Notes: generated by a model not told the origin, from the sequence alone. Positions 32,811-41,694 are shown, numbered from the stretch's first letter. The stretch is 64,000 nt of DNA from an uncultured Oscillospiraceae bacterium (GCA_910587995.1 CAJUNS010000003.1:81438-145437); one strand, 5' to 3'. Numbers and translations: made by a program.

Positions 32811-34022
32811 TCAAGGGGGCGCCTTCCTCTCCGGTGGCGAAGGCTCTTCCCCTTTTACCAAAAAGGCCCGCCGCAGGCTCTCGCTCCCATAGCGCTCCCG
32901 CACCCGGTCCACTGCGTCCTCCAGGCGCTCCCGGCGCTTGCGGCTGTCCCCGTCCTCAAAAAAGCTCACCTGCTCCTCATCCTCCCGGATCAAACGGCCC
33001 GCCCGGAGGCCCAGCAGGCGCACCGCCCAGCTTTTGTTTTCCTTTTTATACAGCTCCCAGGCGGCCTGGTATAAGGTGGCCGAGTCCCGGGCGGCGCCGG
33101 GTAGGCGCTTCTGGCGCTGAATCTCTTGAAAATCGCTGGAGCGGACCGTAATTTGCACCTCTTGGGCCCGCATACGGTGGCGGCGCAGCCGGGCGGCTAC
33201 CGTCTCGGCCAAGCTGTACAAGGTTTCCCGCACCTCCTGGTCTGTGGTCAGGTCCCGGGGCAGCGTGGTGCTGTTGCCAATGGATTTGGGCTCCTCCTGG
33301 GCATCCACCCGCTGCACCGGGGAATCATCCAGGCCGTTGGCATAAACCCACAGGGTCTCGCCCATGCGGCCCAGCAGCGAGCGCATCACACCCGGCTCCA
33401 TGCGGGCAATGTCCCCAATGGTGTGCAGGCCGTACCGCCGCAGGGTCTTTTCGGTGCTGGGGCCCACCAGCAGCAGGTCCGAACAGGGCATGTTCCAGAT
33501 GATCTCTTCCATCTCCCGGCGGCCAAACTCCGTAACCGCGTCGGGCTTTTTGTAGTCGCTGCCCAGCTTGGCGAAAATTTTGTTAAAGGACACGCCAATG
33601 GACACGGTCAGGCCCAGCTCCGCCTTCACCCGCTGGCGGATGGTTTCGGCAATGCGCCGCCCATCGCCAAAGAGCAGGCCGCTGCCGTACACATCCAGCC
33701 AGCACTCGTCCAAACTGAAGGCCTCCACCCGGTCGGTGTAGTCCTGGTAAATCTTTTTGGCCAGCTGAGAAAAATAGGCATAGCGCTCATGATGGGGCGG
33801 CACCAGCTGGAGGCCCGGGCACTTGCGCATGGCCTGCCAGATGGGCTCGGCGGTCTGCACGCCTTTGGCCTTGGCAAGCATATTTTTCGCCAGTATAATG
33901 CCGTGGCGGCTTTCCTTGTCCCCGGCCACGGCCATGGGCACGTCCCGGTACTGGGGGGCGTAAAGGGTCTCGACAGAGGCGTAAAAGTTGTTCATATCCA
34001 CATGCAGAATGCCGTTTTCCAC
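32811..34022 (-). CDS. dinB: DNA polymerase IV (Y-family translesion polymerase)
   Basis: 403 residues, normal length. ILHVDMNNFYASVE opens the palm domain, and SLDECWLDV contains the two catalytic carboxylates; the usual SIDEAxxD is varied here. SIGVSFNKIFAKLGSDYKKPD is typical of UmuC/DinB proteins. The enzyme bypasses DNA lesions. The promoter has a LexA box within it, so it is part of the SOS response. The radical-SAM and DUF4130 genes follow on the same strand, separated by 87 bases that include only a weak GCCGC/GCGGC hairpin, so read-through is likely. Confidence 0.93.
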   Translation of the reverse strand: MENGILHVDMNNFYASVETLYAPQYRDVPMAVAGDKESRHGIILAKNMLAKAKGVQTAEPIWQAMRKCPGLQLVPPHHERYAYFSQLAKKIYQDYTDRVEAFSLDECWLDVYGSGLLFGDGRRIAETIRQRVKAELGLTVSIGVSFNKIFAKLGSDYKKPDAVTEFGRREMEEIIWNMPCSDLLLVGPSTEKTLRRYGLHTIGDIARMEPGVMRSLLGRMGETLWVYANGLDDSPVQRVDAQEEPKSIGNSTTLPRDLTTDQEVRETLYSLAETVAARLRRHRMRAQEVQITVRSSDFQEIQRQKRLPGAARDSATLYQAAWELYKKENKSWAVRLLGLRAGRLIREDEEQVSFFEDGDSRKRRERLEDAVDRVRERYGSESLRRAFLVKGEEPSPPERKAPP

Positions 34023-34054
34023 TGGCGCCGCCTCCCTGATCTGGTGTTAATCCC

Positions 34055-34083
34055 ATTATAGAACAGTTGTTCGCGTTTGTCAA
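34055..34083 (-). promoter_or_regulatory. SOS promoter of dinB with LexA box
   Basis: On the minus strand: TTGACA, 17-base spacer, TATAAT. The spacer and -10 box overlap CGAACAACTGTTCT (plus-strand 34060-34073), which matches the Firmicute LexA consensus CGAAC-N4-GTTCG except for the last base. LexA bound here would block polymerase. Confidence 0.9.
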
Positions 34084-34102
34084 GAGGGAAATTTTGACGG
34101 TT

Positions 34103-34183
34103 GTGTCCAAACCACAGAGATCATCATCTGTGTTCTCCCGCCCTACGGGCGGGAGAACACGAAAAACTCTCCGAAACGGACAC
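34103..34183 (+). repeat. 81-bp palindromic repeat, copy B
   Basis: Starts GTGTCCAAACCACAGAGAT and ends GAAACGGACAC. GTGTCC and GGACAC at the ends are inverted repeats. The central hairpin is GTGTTCTCCCGCCC-TAC-GGGCGGGAGAACAC: relative to copies A and C one C-G pair has become T-A on both arms. It is immediately upstream of the dinB promoter, facing away from it. Confidence 0.9.
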
Positions 34184-34354
34184 TCCCATTTTGGCTGCTG
34201 CCCGCTGGCAGCGGGCCCGGTTTTGGACCAGCAACCGGCCAGCTTATCAAGAAAAATGCCACCGCCGGCAGGGCGGGAGCATGCCTTTCCCTCCTCCGGA
34301 CCAGCCGCGCCCCCTTGCCCGCGGGGGGTGAAACTGGAGTGGACAAAACGATAC

Positions 34355-34383
34355 TTGCGCCAGTGGAGCCTCTGTGCTAGAAT
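34355..34383 (+). promoter_or_regulatory. predicted promoter of the Cof phosphatase gene
   Basis: TTGCGC, 17-base spacer, TAGAAT. The start codon follows about 40 bases later. Confidence 0.6.
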
Positions 34384-34421
34384 ATGGGACATACGCTATG
34401 CGACTTTAGGAGGGAATGCAA

Positions 34422-35240
34422 TTGATACAGGCAGCTTTTTTTGACATTGACGGAACGCTTCTCGACCACTCGGAGGGTGGAAGCGTCTTTCCAGAATCCA
34501 CGGCGGCGGCCCTGGCCGCCTTGCAGCGGAAAGGGATTAAAGTTTTCGTCTCCACAGGACGCGCTCCCGCCATGCTGGACTCGGTGCACGGGCTCTTTCC
34601 CGCCGTGCGGGACCTCTTTCCCTTTGACGGGTTCTGCACCTTCAACGGCCAGCTGGTCTTGGAGCGGGATGGCACGGTCATCCACCGCATGGCCCACAAC
34701 CCGGAAGATGTGCGGCGGCTTCTGCCCCTGGCCAAGGAGCGGAACTTCCCCTGCTTTGTGCTGGAAGAGGAGTTAAGCTTCCCCGTAACGGACCATCCTT
34801 CCATCCGCCGCCACTATGAGTGGATGGGCATTCCGTTTCCGCCTTTCTACGATGCTTCACGGCTTGCCAGCCACCCGGTTATCCAGTTTAACGTCTACAT
34901 GACCCTGGAAGAGGGCAAAAAGGTTCTGGCTCCCCTGGAGCATGTGGAGGTAACCAGTTCCGGCTTTGATATTCTGGACGTGATCCCCAAGGGAGGCGGA
35001 AAGGAAACCGGCCTCAGCGCGGTAGCCCGGTACTATGGCATCCGCCAAGAGGACACCATTGCCTTTGGGGACGGATTTAACGATATGGGGATGCTGGACT
35101 GGGCCGGAACCGGAGTTGCCATGGGCAACGCGCCGGACGCCGTGAAGGCCGGGGCGGACTATGTGACCACGTCCGTCTCTGACAACGGTGTAAAAAATGC
35201 CCTGCTCCATCTGGGCATTCTCAGCCAGGACGATTTATAA
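34422..35240 (+). CDS. Cof-type HAD hydrolase
   Basis: 272 residues from TTG 34422, seven bases after TAGGAGG; the in-frame ATG at 34416 is only one base from it. DIDGTLLDHSEGG is motif I (Asp-x-Asp), VSTGRAPAM motif II, and GDGFNDMGMLDWAGTGVAMGNA motif IV with the Asp pair and the C2-cap subgroup signature. Such enzymes dephosphorylate sugar phosphates or flavin-type metabolites. The gene stands alone between dinB and the Lpl operon with its own promoter and terminator. Confidence 0.9.
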   Translation: MIQAAFFDIDGTLLDHSEGGSVFPESTAAALAALQRKGIKVFVSTGRAPAMLDSVHGLFPAVRDLFPFDGFCTFNGQLVLERDGTVIHRMAHNPEDVRRLLPLAKERNFPCFVLEEELSFPVTDHPSIRRHYEWMGIPFPPFYDASRLASHPVIQFNVYMTLEEGKKVLAPLEHVEVTSSGFDILDVIPKGGGKETGLSAVARYYGIRQEDTIAFGDGFNDMGMLDWAGTGVAMGNAPDAVKAGADYVTTSVSDNGVKNALLHLGILSQDDL

Positions 35241-35253
35241 CCCAAGAAGCAGC

Positions 35254-35308
35254 GGCAGCTATCAAAATGCGAACCGGGGAAGGTTCCGATTTTGATAGCT
35301 GCCCTTTT
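35254..35308 (+). terminator. terminator after the Cof phosphatase gene
   Basis: GGCAGCTATCAAAAT at 35254-35268 pairs with ATTTTGATAGCTGCC, with CGAACC/GGTTCCG inside, followed by CTTTTGG. Confidence 0.85.
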
Positions 35309-35423
35309 GGCGGGGAGCGGCTTTGGGGGCCTTCCCGGCATATTTTCTGATTTTCACTCTATTTTCTCCGGTTTTCTGGCTAGGTAGTTGCGAAAACAAT
35401 GGCTATTGTCTCGTTTTTGATAC

Positions 35424-35452
35424 TTGTTTTCCCGCCGGACATGGTCTATACT
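35424..35452 (+). promoter_or_regulatory. predicted promoter of the sugar-transport operon
   Basis: TTGTTT, 17-base spacer, TATACT. The weak -35 box fits a promoter that needs an activator. Confidence 0.55.
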
Positions 35453-35457
35453 GGGGC

Positions 35458-35506
35458 ATATCACAAACCGCCCGGGCAGCCACCATAGAGGCGGCTCTTG
35501 TGATAT
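35458..35506 (+). promoter_or_regulatory. stem-loop in the leader of the sugar-transport operon
   Basis: ATATCACAA (35458-35466) pairs with TTGTGATAT (35498-35506), with an inner CCGCC/GGCGG helix. It lies just after the predicted transcription start. As DNA it could be an operator; as RNA a 5' stabiliser. Confidence 0.6.
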
Positions 35507-35560
35507 TCCCTTTACTTGGGCATGCCGCCCAAAATCTATTTTTGGAAAGGACGAAAAAGT

Positions 35561-37318
35561 ATGAAGATCCAAAAGCTTCTGGCCCTGCTGCTGGCGGCCG
35601 CGTTGGTGCTCACCTGCCTGAGCGCCTGCGGCGGCGATTCCGGCTCCTCCGGTTCCTCCACGGTAAGCAGCGGCTCATCGGAGGAGTCCGCTCCGGACTC
35701 CTCCTCTTCCGAAGACTCTTCGGAAACATCCTCTGAGGGCGAAAAGCCCGAGGACCCCGCTTCTGACGTGAAGAACGGCGAAGTGAACCAGCAGACCTAC
35801 CCCCTCTCTACCAGCGGCGAGACGCTCTCCTACTGGTATCCCTGGGCTGGCTCCATGACCGAACTGGCTGACTTCAACGACTCCTACTTCTTCCAGTGGT
35901 ATGAGGAGCTCACCGGCGTACATATCGACTTTATCGTGCCCGCCAGCGGCTCCGAGAGCGACGCCTTCCAGCTGCTGTTCGCTTCCGACGACATGCCCGA
36001 TATGCTGCACACCGAGCCCGCTTCCTATTCTTACCGCAACGGCCAGGACGCCGCCATTGACGACGGCTACTTCATCGACATGGCCCAGTACCTGGAATTC
36101 GCCCCGAACTTCAACTCCTGGCTGGCTGGCAACGACGACTTCCGCCGCGCCGCCTATTCGGACACCGGCAAGCTGTACGGCATGTGGAACGTGTGGTCCG
36201 ACATGGAGCCCGGCGTGGTCTATGCCGACTGGGGCCCCTCCATTCGCAAGGACTTTTTGGACAGGGTGAAGATGGAAGTGCCCACCACCTATTCCGAGTG
36301 GGAAGCCGTTTTGACCGCCTTTAAAGAGCAGCTGGGCGTGGAAGCTCCCTTCTACACCTCCAAATACGGCATTGACACCGGCGAGTTTATGGCTGGCTAT
36401 GACACCGCCCCCTATTTCTACCAGAGAGACGGGAAGGTGCAGTACGGCCCCATGGACGACAACTACAAAGAGTATCTGACCATGCTTCACGATTGGTGGT
36501 CCAAGGGCCTGCTGGACCCGGACTTTGCCACCCGCTCTTCCGGCGGCACCACCGCGGACAATGACATGATGCTTAACGACAAGGTGGGCTCCCTGATGGA
36601 CCACGGCACCCGTTTGGGCGACGTGTACATCTCCCGCGGCGCCACCAACCCCGACCTGATGATGGTGGCCGCTCCCCAGCCCACCAAGGACAAGGACGAC
36701 CCCACCTATGTGGAGCCTAACTGGCGCAGCGCGACCTACGCCAACTCCATCAGCAACTCCACCGAGCTCATTGCCGCCGATTCGGAGAAGATTGAGCTGG
36801 CCATCCGCTGGCTGGACGGTTTCTACGCCAAGGACGTGGCTCTGAACGCCAACTATGGCACCGAGGAGTACGAGGGCAAGGTATGGCATTATGATGACTC
36901 CACCTCCACCGGGCGGCTTATTGACTATGACTACCGCTTCAGCAACCCCGATGGCATGTCTTCCGGCATGGTGCTGGTGCAGTTCTCCATGAAGAATCCT
37001 CCCATCCGCTATGAGGGCATGCAGTCTGAAACCGGCCCTGCCGAGCGGAAAGACGGTTATATGCTGTGGAAAAAGTACGGCAGCGGCATGTATCTGCCCG
37101 CCCGCCTGACCATGACCACGGAGGAAGGCCAGACCTATGCCTCTATGTACACGGATATTGAGACCTATGTCCAGGAGTGCAACGTGAAGTTCATCATGGG
37201 CCAGATGTCTCTGGACGAGTACGACTCTTACCGCGACACGCTGAAGAGCATGGGCATTGAGCAGTGCATCGAGATTCAGCAGACCGCCCTGGACCGCTAC
37301 AACGCCCGTTCGTTCTAA
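35561..37318 (+). CDS. lplA: sugar ABC transporter solute-binding lipoprotein (LplA type)
   Basis: 585 residues from ATG 35561 (GGAAAGGA nine bases upstream). Lipoprotein signal: LTCLSAC at about residue 22, then a Ser/Glu/Asp-rich linker (about 26-65) that tethers the domain at the cell surface. The binding-protein domain has ETLSYWYPWAGSM near its start and FGWNDEXX-like ends typical of the large LplA/family-1 group that captures oligosaccharides. Two permease genes follow on the same strand. A strong hairpin after it probably raises its mRNA level over the permeases. Confidence 0.9.
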   Translation: MKIQKLLALLLAAALVLTCLSACGGDSGSSGSSTVSSGSSEESAPDSSSSEDSSETSSEGEKPEDPASDVKNGEVNQQTYPLSTSGETLSYWYPWAGSMTELADFNDSYFFQWYEELTGVHIDFIVPASGSESDAFQLLFASDDMPDMLHTEPASYSYRNGQDAAIDDGYFIDMAQYLEFAPNFNSWLAGNDDFRRAAYSDTGKLYGMWNVWSDMEPGVVYADWGPSIRKDFLDRVKMEVPTTYSEWEAVLTAFKEQLGVEAPFYTSKYGIDTGEFMAGYDTAPYFYQRDGKVQYGPMDDNYKEYLTMLHDWWSKGLLDPDFATRSSGGTTADNDMMLNDKVGSLMDHGTRLGDVYISRGATNPDLMMVAAPQPTKDKDDPTYVEPNWRSATYANSISNSTELIAADSEKIELAIRWLDGFYAKDVALNANYGTEEYEGKVWHYDDSTSTGRLIDYDYRFSNPDGMSSGMVLVQFSMKNPPIRYEGMQSETGPAERKDGYMLWKKYGSGMYLPARLTMTTEEGQTYASMYTDIETYVQECNVKFIMGQMSLDEYDSYRDTLKSMGIEQCIEIQQTALDRYNARSF

Positions 37319-37367
37319 CCTTGCAGCCTTGATCTTCCGGTCCGTCACTTCCAGGCGATAAACGGTA

Positions 37368-37396
37368 ACAGCGGAAAGGGAAGCCCTTTCCGCTGT
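37368..37396 (+). promoter_or_regulatory. intercistronic hairpin between lplA and lplB
   Basis: ACAGCGGAAAGGG pairs with CCCTTTCCGCTGT around AAG: 13 perfect base pairs. There is no T-run after it. In transporter operons such hairpins protect the binding-protein mRNA and reduce downstream expression. Confidence 0.75.
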
Positions 37397-37446
37397 CGCC
37401 ATATCGCGCCCTTTGTTTTCACTTTAATCTTGAGGAGGGATCTATC

Positions 37447-38394
37447 TTGGCAAAATCCAACGCCGCCGCTGTGGACGAAAAAAAGCTGAGACGCGCGCTG
37501 ATTAAACGGGACTGGCGGATGAATAAGGCCGTCTATCTTATGGCGCTGCCGGTTTTGGCCTATTTTATCATCTTCAACTATGTCCCCATGAGCGGAATTT
37601 TGATGGCGTTTCAGAACTTTTCCATCAAAAAGGGCATTCTTGGTTCGCAATGGGTGGGCTTCGACCAGTTTATCCGCTTCTTTAACTCCCCCCACTGCTT
37701 CCGCCTGATCCGCAACACGCTGCTCATCAGTTTTTATGGGCTGCTGTTCTCGTTCCCCTTCCCCATTGTCTTCGCCCTCTGCCTCAACGAGGTGCGCAGC
37801 AAAAAGTTTAAAAAAGTCACCCAGACCATCTCCTACCTGCCCTACTTCATCTCCGTGGTGGTTGTGGTCTCCATCCTGCAGGACTTCACCAAGGCCGATG
37901 GCGTCCTGACCCGCCTGGCGGCCGCCCTGGGCGATACGGGCGGAGCCCTGATCTCCCGGCCCGAGTGGTTCCGCACACTGTTCATCGGCTCCAACATGTG
38001 GCAGCACTTGGGTTACAACTCCATCATCTTCATCTCGGCCCTGGCGGCCATCGACCAGGAGCTCTATGAGGCCGCTGTGATAGATGGCGCGGGGCGCTGG
38101 AAGCAGACCCTTTACATCACCATTCCCGCCCTGACCGGCACCATTGTGGTTCTTTTAATTTTGCGCCTGGGCCAAATTATGAACGTAGGCTATGAGAAGA
38201 TCATCCTGATGTACGGTCCCTCCACCTATGAGACCGGCGATGTGATTTCCTCCTATGTGTACCGGGTGGGCATTGTGGACTCGGACTACAGCTACTCAAC
38301 GGCCATCAACCTGTTCAACTCGGTCATCAACTTCATCGTGCTGTTCACGGCCAACATTTTCAGCCGCAAGATCAGCGAAACCAGCCTCTGGTAA
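37447..38394 (+). CDS. lplB: sugar ABC transporter permease (LplB type)
   Basis: 315 residues starting at TTG 37447, six bases after GAGGAGGGA. Six membrane segments and the EAA loop ELYEAAVIDGAGRWKQTLYIT (about 216-236) that docks the ATPase. It forms a channel together with the next permease. No ATPase gene is adjacent, which is normal for this type, where a shared MsmX-like ATPase is encoded elsewhere. Confidence 0.92.
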   Translation: MAKSNAAAVDEKKLRRALIKRDWRMNKAVYLMALPVLAYFIIFNYVPMSGILMAFQNFSIKKGILGSQWVGFDQFIRFFNSPHCFRLIRNTLLISFYGLLFSFPFPIVFALCLNEVRSKKFKKVTQTISYLPYFISVVVVVSILQDFTKADGVLTRLAAALGDTGGALISRPEWFRTLFIGSNMWQHLGYNSIIFISALAAIDQELYEAAVIDGAGRWKQTLYITIPALTGTIVVLLILRLGQIMNVGYEKIILMYGPSTYETGDVISSYVYRVGIVDSDYSYSTAINLFNSVINFIVLFTANIFSRKISETSLW

Positions 38395-38412
38395 GAAAGG
38401 AGATCGAATGCT

Positions 38413-39294
38413 ATGCTAAAACGTACCACCGGGCAGAAGATCTTCGCGGTGTTTAACACCATCGGCCTGCTCCTGCTCTCTTTGATTTTCCTGCTGCCAG
38501 TTTGGCATGTGCTTATGGGCAGCGTCTCCGACCCGCTGAAGGTCAGCGCCCACTCCGGCGTTATTCTGCGGCCCCTGGGCGAGGTCACCCTGGGCGGCTA
38601 TCAGCTGGTGCTGCAAAACAACAGCATCCTGCGCGCCTATGCCAACACCATTCTGGTTGTAACAGCCGCCACCCTGCTGGGCCTGTTCCTGACCATTTTG
38701 GCGGCCTATGTCATGAGCGTGCGGGGGCTTTACTGGAAAAAGCCCATCAACTTTCTGGTTACCTTTACCATGATTTTCAACGGCGGTCTGATCCCCACCT
38801 ATATGGTGGTGCGCAACCTTAAGCTGATGGACACCTACTGGGCCCTGATTATTCCCGGCTGCTGTGTGGCCTATAATATCATCATTATGCGCACCTCTTT
38901 CTCCGAGGTGCCCGACGCCATCATCGAAGCGGCCACCATCGACGGGGCGGGACATTTCCGCATTTTGTTCCAAATCGTGCTGCCGGTTTCCAAGGCTATC
39001 ATCGCGGTTATTGTGCTCTTTTATGCCATTCAGCACTGGAACGCCTGGTTTAACGCCTCCATTTACCTGCGGGACCGCCAGTTGTTCCCCTTGCAGCTGG
39101 TTTTGCGGGAGATTGTGCTTAACTCTTCCGAAAACAGCATTGTGGCGGACGCGGACGCCAATACAGTGGATATTTTCCGCCCGCTGATCAAGTATTGCTC
39201 CATCATGGTCTCCATTATCCCCATGATGGTTATCTATCCCTTTGTGCAAAAATATTTTGTGACCGGCGTCATGATCGGCTCGGTAAAGGGCTGA
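38413..39294 (+). CDS. lplC: sugar ABC transporter permease (LplC/YtcP type)
   Basis: 293 residues from ATG 38413 (AAAGGAG ten bases upstream). Six membrane segments; the EAA loop is DAIIEAATIDGAGHFRILFQ. It pairs with the upstream permease. A convergent AraC regulator gene ends 20 bases downstream, with no obvious terminator between. Confidence 0.92.
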   Translation: MLKRTTGQKIFAVFNTIGLLLLSLIFLLPVWHVLMGSVSDPLKVSAHSGVILRPLGEVTLGGYQLVLQNNSILRAYANTILVVTAATLLGLFLTILAAYVMSVRGLYWKKPINFLVTFTMIFNGGLIPTYMVVRNLKLMDTYWALIIPGCCVAYNIIIMRTSFSEVPDAIIEAATIDGAGHFRILFQIVLPVSKAIIAVIVLFYAIQHWNAWFNASIYLRDRQLFPLQLVLREIVLNSSENSIVADADANTVDIFRPLIKYCSIMVSIIPMMVIYPFVQKYFVTGVMIGSVKG

Positions 39295-39314
39295 CACCAG
39301 TCGACTGTAACAAT

Positions 39315-41678
39315 CTAACCGTCCTCTGAAGCGCCGCCGTTCCCTTCCTGCTGGAGGGTGCGGCGGTATTCTGTAGGCGTGCATCCCTCGCAGCGCTTAA
39401 AAGCGCGGATCAGGGCCAGGGCGTTCATGTAGCCCACCCTCCCGGCAATGGTCTCCAGGGTGCTGCCGCTCTCCCGGATGAAGACCTTGGCGGCGTTTAC
39501 CCGCTGGCGGTGGATATAATCCAAAACGCTCATCTCATATTTTTTGCGGAAGACCCGGGAGAGGTAGGAGGTGCTGACCTTCAGCTCCCCGGCCACCAGG
39601 GCCACGCTCAGGTCGGCGCTGGTGTAGTGCTCCAAAATGAACCGGGCGGCGGCTGCCGCAGCGTCAGGGTTCTCCTCCCCCTGGGGGCGGCTGGTCCGGT
39701 AGATCTGGTGGTAAAAGGCCATCCAGCTGTGCATCTGGGCAATCAGCTCCTCGTCCCTCCGCTGGGAGCGGACGCTGTCCATAAACTGGCGGATCTCCTC
39801 CTCATGGGCGTCATTTACGCTTTTGGGCAGCAGAGAGATGAAATAGCCCATTAAAATCAGGCTCTGTGCCCGGACCGTGGAGAAGGAGGCGTCGGAGAAG
39901 GCCATGTCCAGCTGGCGCAGCTCCAGGTACAGCCGGTCCGCCTCCGCCAGGTCTCCGGCTGTTACGGCCGAAAACAGCTGCCGCCGCTTAACCCCAATGT
40001 CCTCTGGGGGAAGGTGGGCGGCTTCCGGCCGGATGAGCCGCTCGATTCCGTTCCGGTCCGCCACAGCCTGTTCCAGGGCATAGCCCTCCATCTGTTCCAA
40101 GCCCCAGCGCAGCTCTTGAAACACCACGGCAAGGTCCGCGGCCTGGGTGGGCCGGGGCAGCGGGGCGGCATAGTAATAGGTACGGATGCCCAGGCGCTCC
40201 CGGGCAAAGCGCTCGGCGCTGGCGCAGGCCTCCAGCACCGGGCCCCGCAGCTCGCCGCCCCCCGCCGCCAGAGCCCAAAGCCGTCCCTCATGCCGGCAAA
40301 GGCAGACTTGGCCGCAGTTTCCCAGCAGTTCCTCCGAGATGGAGTGAATGGCCGCCATGGCTACCTCAAAGGCTCCGCTCTCCTGGGCAAAGCTCTTGTC
40401 AAAAAAGATTTCGCTGTAATCGCGAATGGCAATGCCCACGGCCATAAATTGCTGGGCGTTGGGCTCCAGGCCGCATGTTTCCAGCACCGAGGCAACGCCG
40501 CCTTCCGGCTGTTCACCCAAAAACAGCGACAGCAGCCAGAGGCGCTTCTGCTCTTTTTCCTGCTGAAATTTCTCGTGCTCATAGTCCCTGTGGTAGCGCA
40601 GCAGGGTGTTCACCCCGGCCTCCAGCATGGCTAGGTCCCCGCCGGAGCCATCCTCCCCCGCTTCCCGCAGGATCAGCTGGTTCAGCCGCTCGATGGGCCG
40701 GTAGTTGAACCGGGACAGCAGAAAGGAGATTCCCACCCCCACGGCCAAATAAACCAACAGAAAGGCCCCGCATGCCAGGGTGTACTGCCGCTGGGCCTCG
40801 GTGTACGAGTCCAGGCTGCGGGCGGAGTACACCGCGAAATTTTGTCCGGTTCCCAGACGCATCACGCCCAGGGACTCCCCTTGAAACTCATAGGCGGACA
40901 GCTCTCCTTCCGGCTGCTCCCATCCCCGCAGGGAGCTGGCCAGCTCCCCAACGCCCGGGGGAGCCAAAACCCCGCCGTTGCGCAGGGATTCCAGCCAGAA
41001 CTGCTCGGTCTCGCTGCTCTCCAAAATCCGCCAAACCGCCTCTGGGCGCAGCTTCATCAGCACAAGGGATGAGGGGCCGTTGCTGTCCCAAGCGCCGCAG
41101 GCCACGGCCAGCAGCGGCTCGTTTACCTGGTCTCCCTGGTCTATGGGCGCCACCACAATGTTTGTATAGCCCTGCACCTGGGCCGAAAGGTCCTCCAGGC
41201 CCAGGCCGAACTCCTTTTTCAGCATGCTGTCAAAGTCCGCCTGGGTTTTGTAATAGCCCGCAGTGGTGGCGGCCAGCTGAGAGTGCTCAAACCAAATATA
41301 GATGGAAGAGATGTAGCTGCTGTAGGCAACCTGCCGCCTCAGCTCCTCCTGCAGCTCCGCCACCCGCTGCAGCTTATAGCTTGTCAGGTCCCGCTTGGCA
41401 TGCAGAAGGGAGAAATACTCCTTTCTTGCCGATAAGCTGCTGGTCACCCCGCTCAGCTCCTGCTCCATATGGGTAATGGAGTCGGAAATTTTTTGTAGCG
41501 CGGTGCGGCCGGAGGCCGTCTCGCTCTCTTCCATGCGCGCCAGCGATGAGCGAAACAAAAAGGCGATCATCAAAAGGGAAAAGACCAAGATGATTAGATA
41601 CGACGAAAACAGCGTTCGCCAAAACTTTTTCTCATGAAGCCAATTCATGCGCTGCCCCCCAATCCCCAAAACACGCAT
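39315..41678 (-). CDS. membrane-bound AraC-family regulator
   Basis: 787 residues from ATG 41678 (GGAG five bases upstream; ATG 41648 is a possible alternative). Two membrane helices (about 20-42 and 300-325) flank an extracellular sensor domain, followed by a cytoplasmic linker and, at 690-780, two helix-turn-helix units (DLSVALVAGELKVSTSYLSRVFRKK and TLETIAGRVGYMNALALIRAFKR). This architecture is usual beside LplABC operons, where it senses a ligand outside and activates the transporter. It is convergent with lplABC. Confidence 0.9.
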   Translation of the reverse strand: MRVLGIGGQRMNWLHEKKFWRTLFSSYLIILVFSLLMIAFLFRSSLARMEESETASGRTALQKISDSITHMEQELSGVTSSLSARKEYFSLLHAKRDLTSYKLQRVAELQEELRRQVAYSSYISSIYIWFEHSQLAATTAGYYKTQADFDSMLKKEFGLGLEDLSAQVQGYTNIVVAPIDQGDQVNEPLLAVACGAWDSNGPSSLVLMKLRPEAVWRILESSETEQFWLESLRNGGVLAPPGVGELASSLRGWEQPEGELSAYEFQGESLGVMRLGTGQNFAVYSARSLDSYTEAQRQYTLACGAFLLVYLAVGVGISFLLSRFNYRPIERLNQLILREAGEDGSGGDLAMLEAGVNTLLRYHRDYEHEKFQQEKEQKRLWLLSLFLGEQPEGGVASVLETCGLEPNAQQFMAVGIAIRDYSEIFFDKSFAQESGAFEVAMAAIHSISEELLGNCGQVCLCRHEGRLWALAAGGGELRGPVLEACASAERFARERLGIRTYYYAAPLPRPTQAADLAVVFQELRWGLEQMEGYALEQAVADRNGIERLIRPEAAHLPPEDIGVKRRQLFSAVTAGDLAEADRLYLELRQLDMAFSDASFSTVRAQSLILMGYFISLLPKSVNDAHEEEIRQFMDSVRSQRRDEELIAQMHSWMAFYHQIYRTSRPQGEENPDAAAAAARFILEHYTSADLSVALVAGELKVSTSYLSRVFRKKYEMSVLDYIHRQRVNAAKVFIRESGSTLETIAGRVGYMNALALIRAFKRCEGCTPTEYRRTLQQEGNGGASEDG

Positions 41679-41694
41679 TCTTCTCCGTCCCTTT

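Larger units (their letters stand above)
34084..34421. other. intergenic region between dinB and the Cof phosphatase
   Basis: It holds repeat copy B, and further right the promoter of the phosphatase gene. Bases 34184-34354 contain GC-rich sequence without a supported gene or clear structure. Confidence 0.6.
35241..35560 (+). other. 320-bp region: terminator, promoter and leader of the Lpl operon
   Basis: After the terminator at 35254-35308, AT-rich DNA carries the imperfect repeat AAACAAT-ggct-ATTGT near 35391-35411 upstream of the promoter, then the promoter, then a leader with a 9-bp perfect stem. The repeat is in the right place for an activator site, perhaps for the AraC-type regulator downstream. 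Confidence 0.55.

Noticed and set aside
35675..37402. Long antisense frame opposite lplA
   Set aside because: Low-complexity composition and no supporting start or domain.
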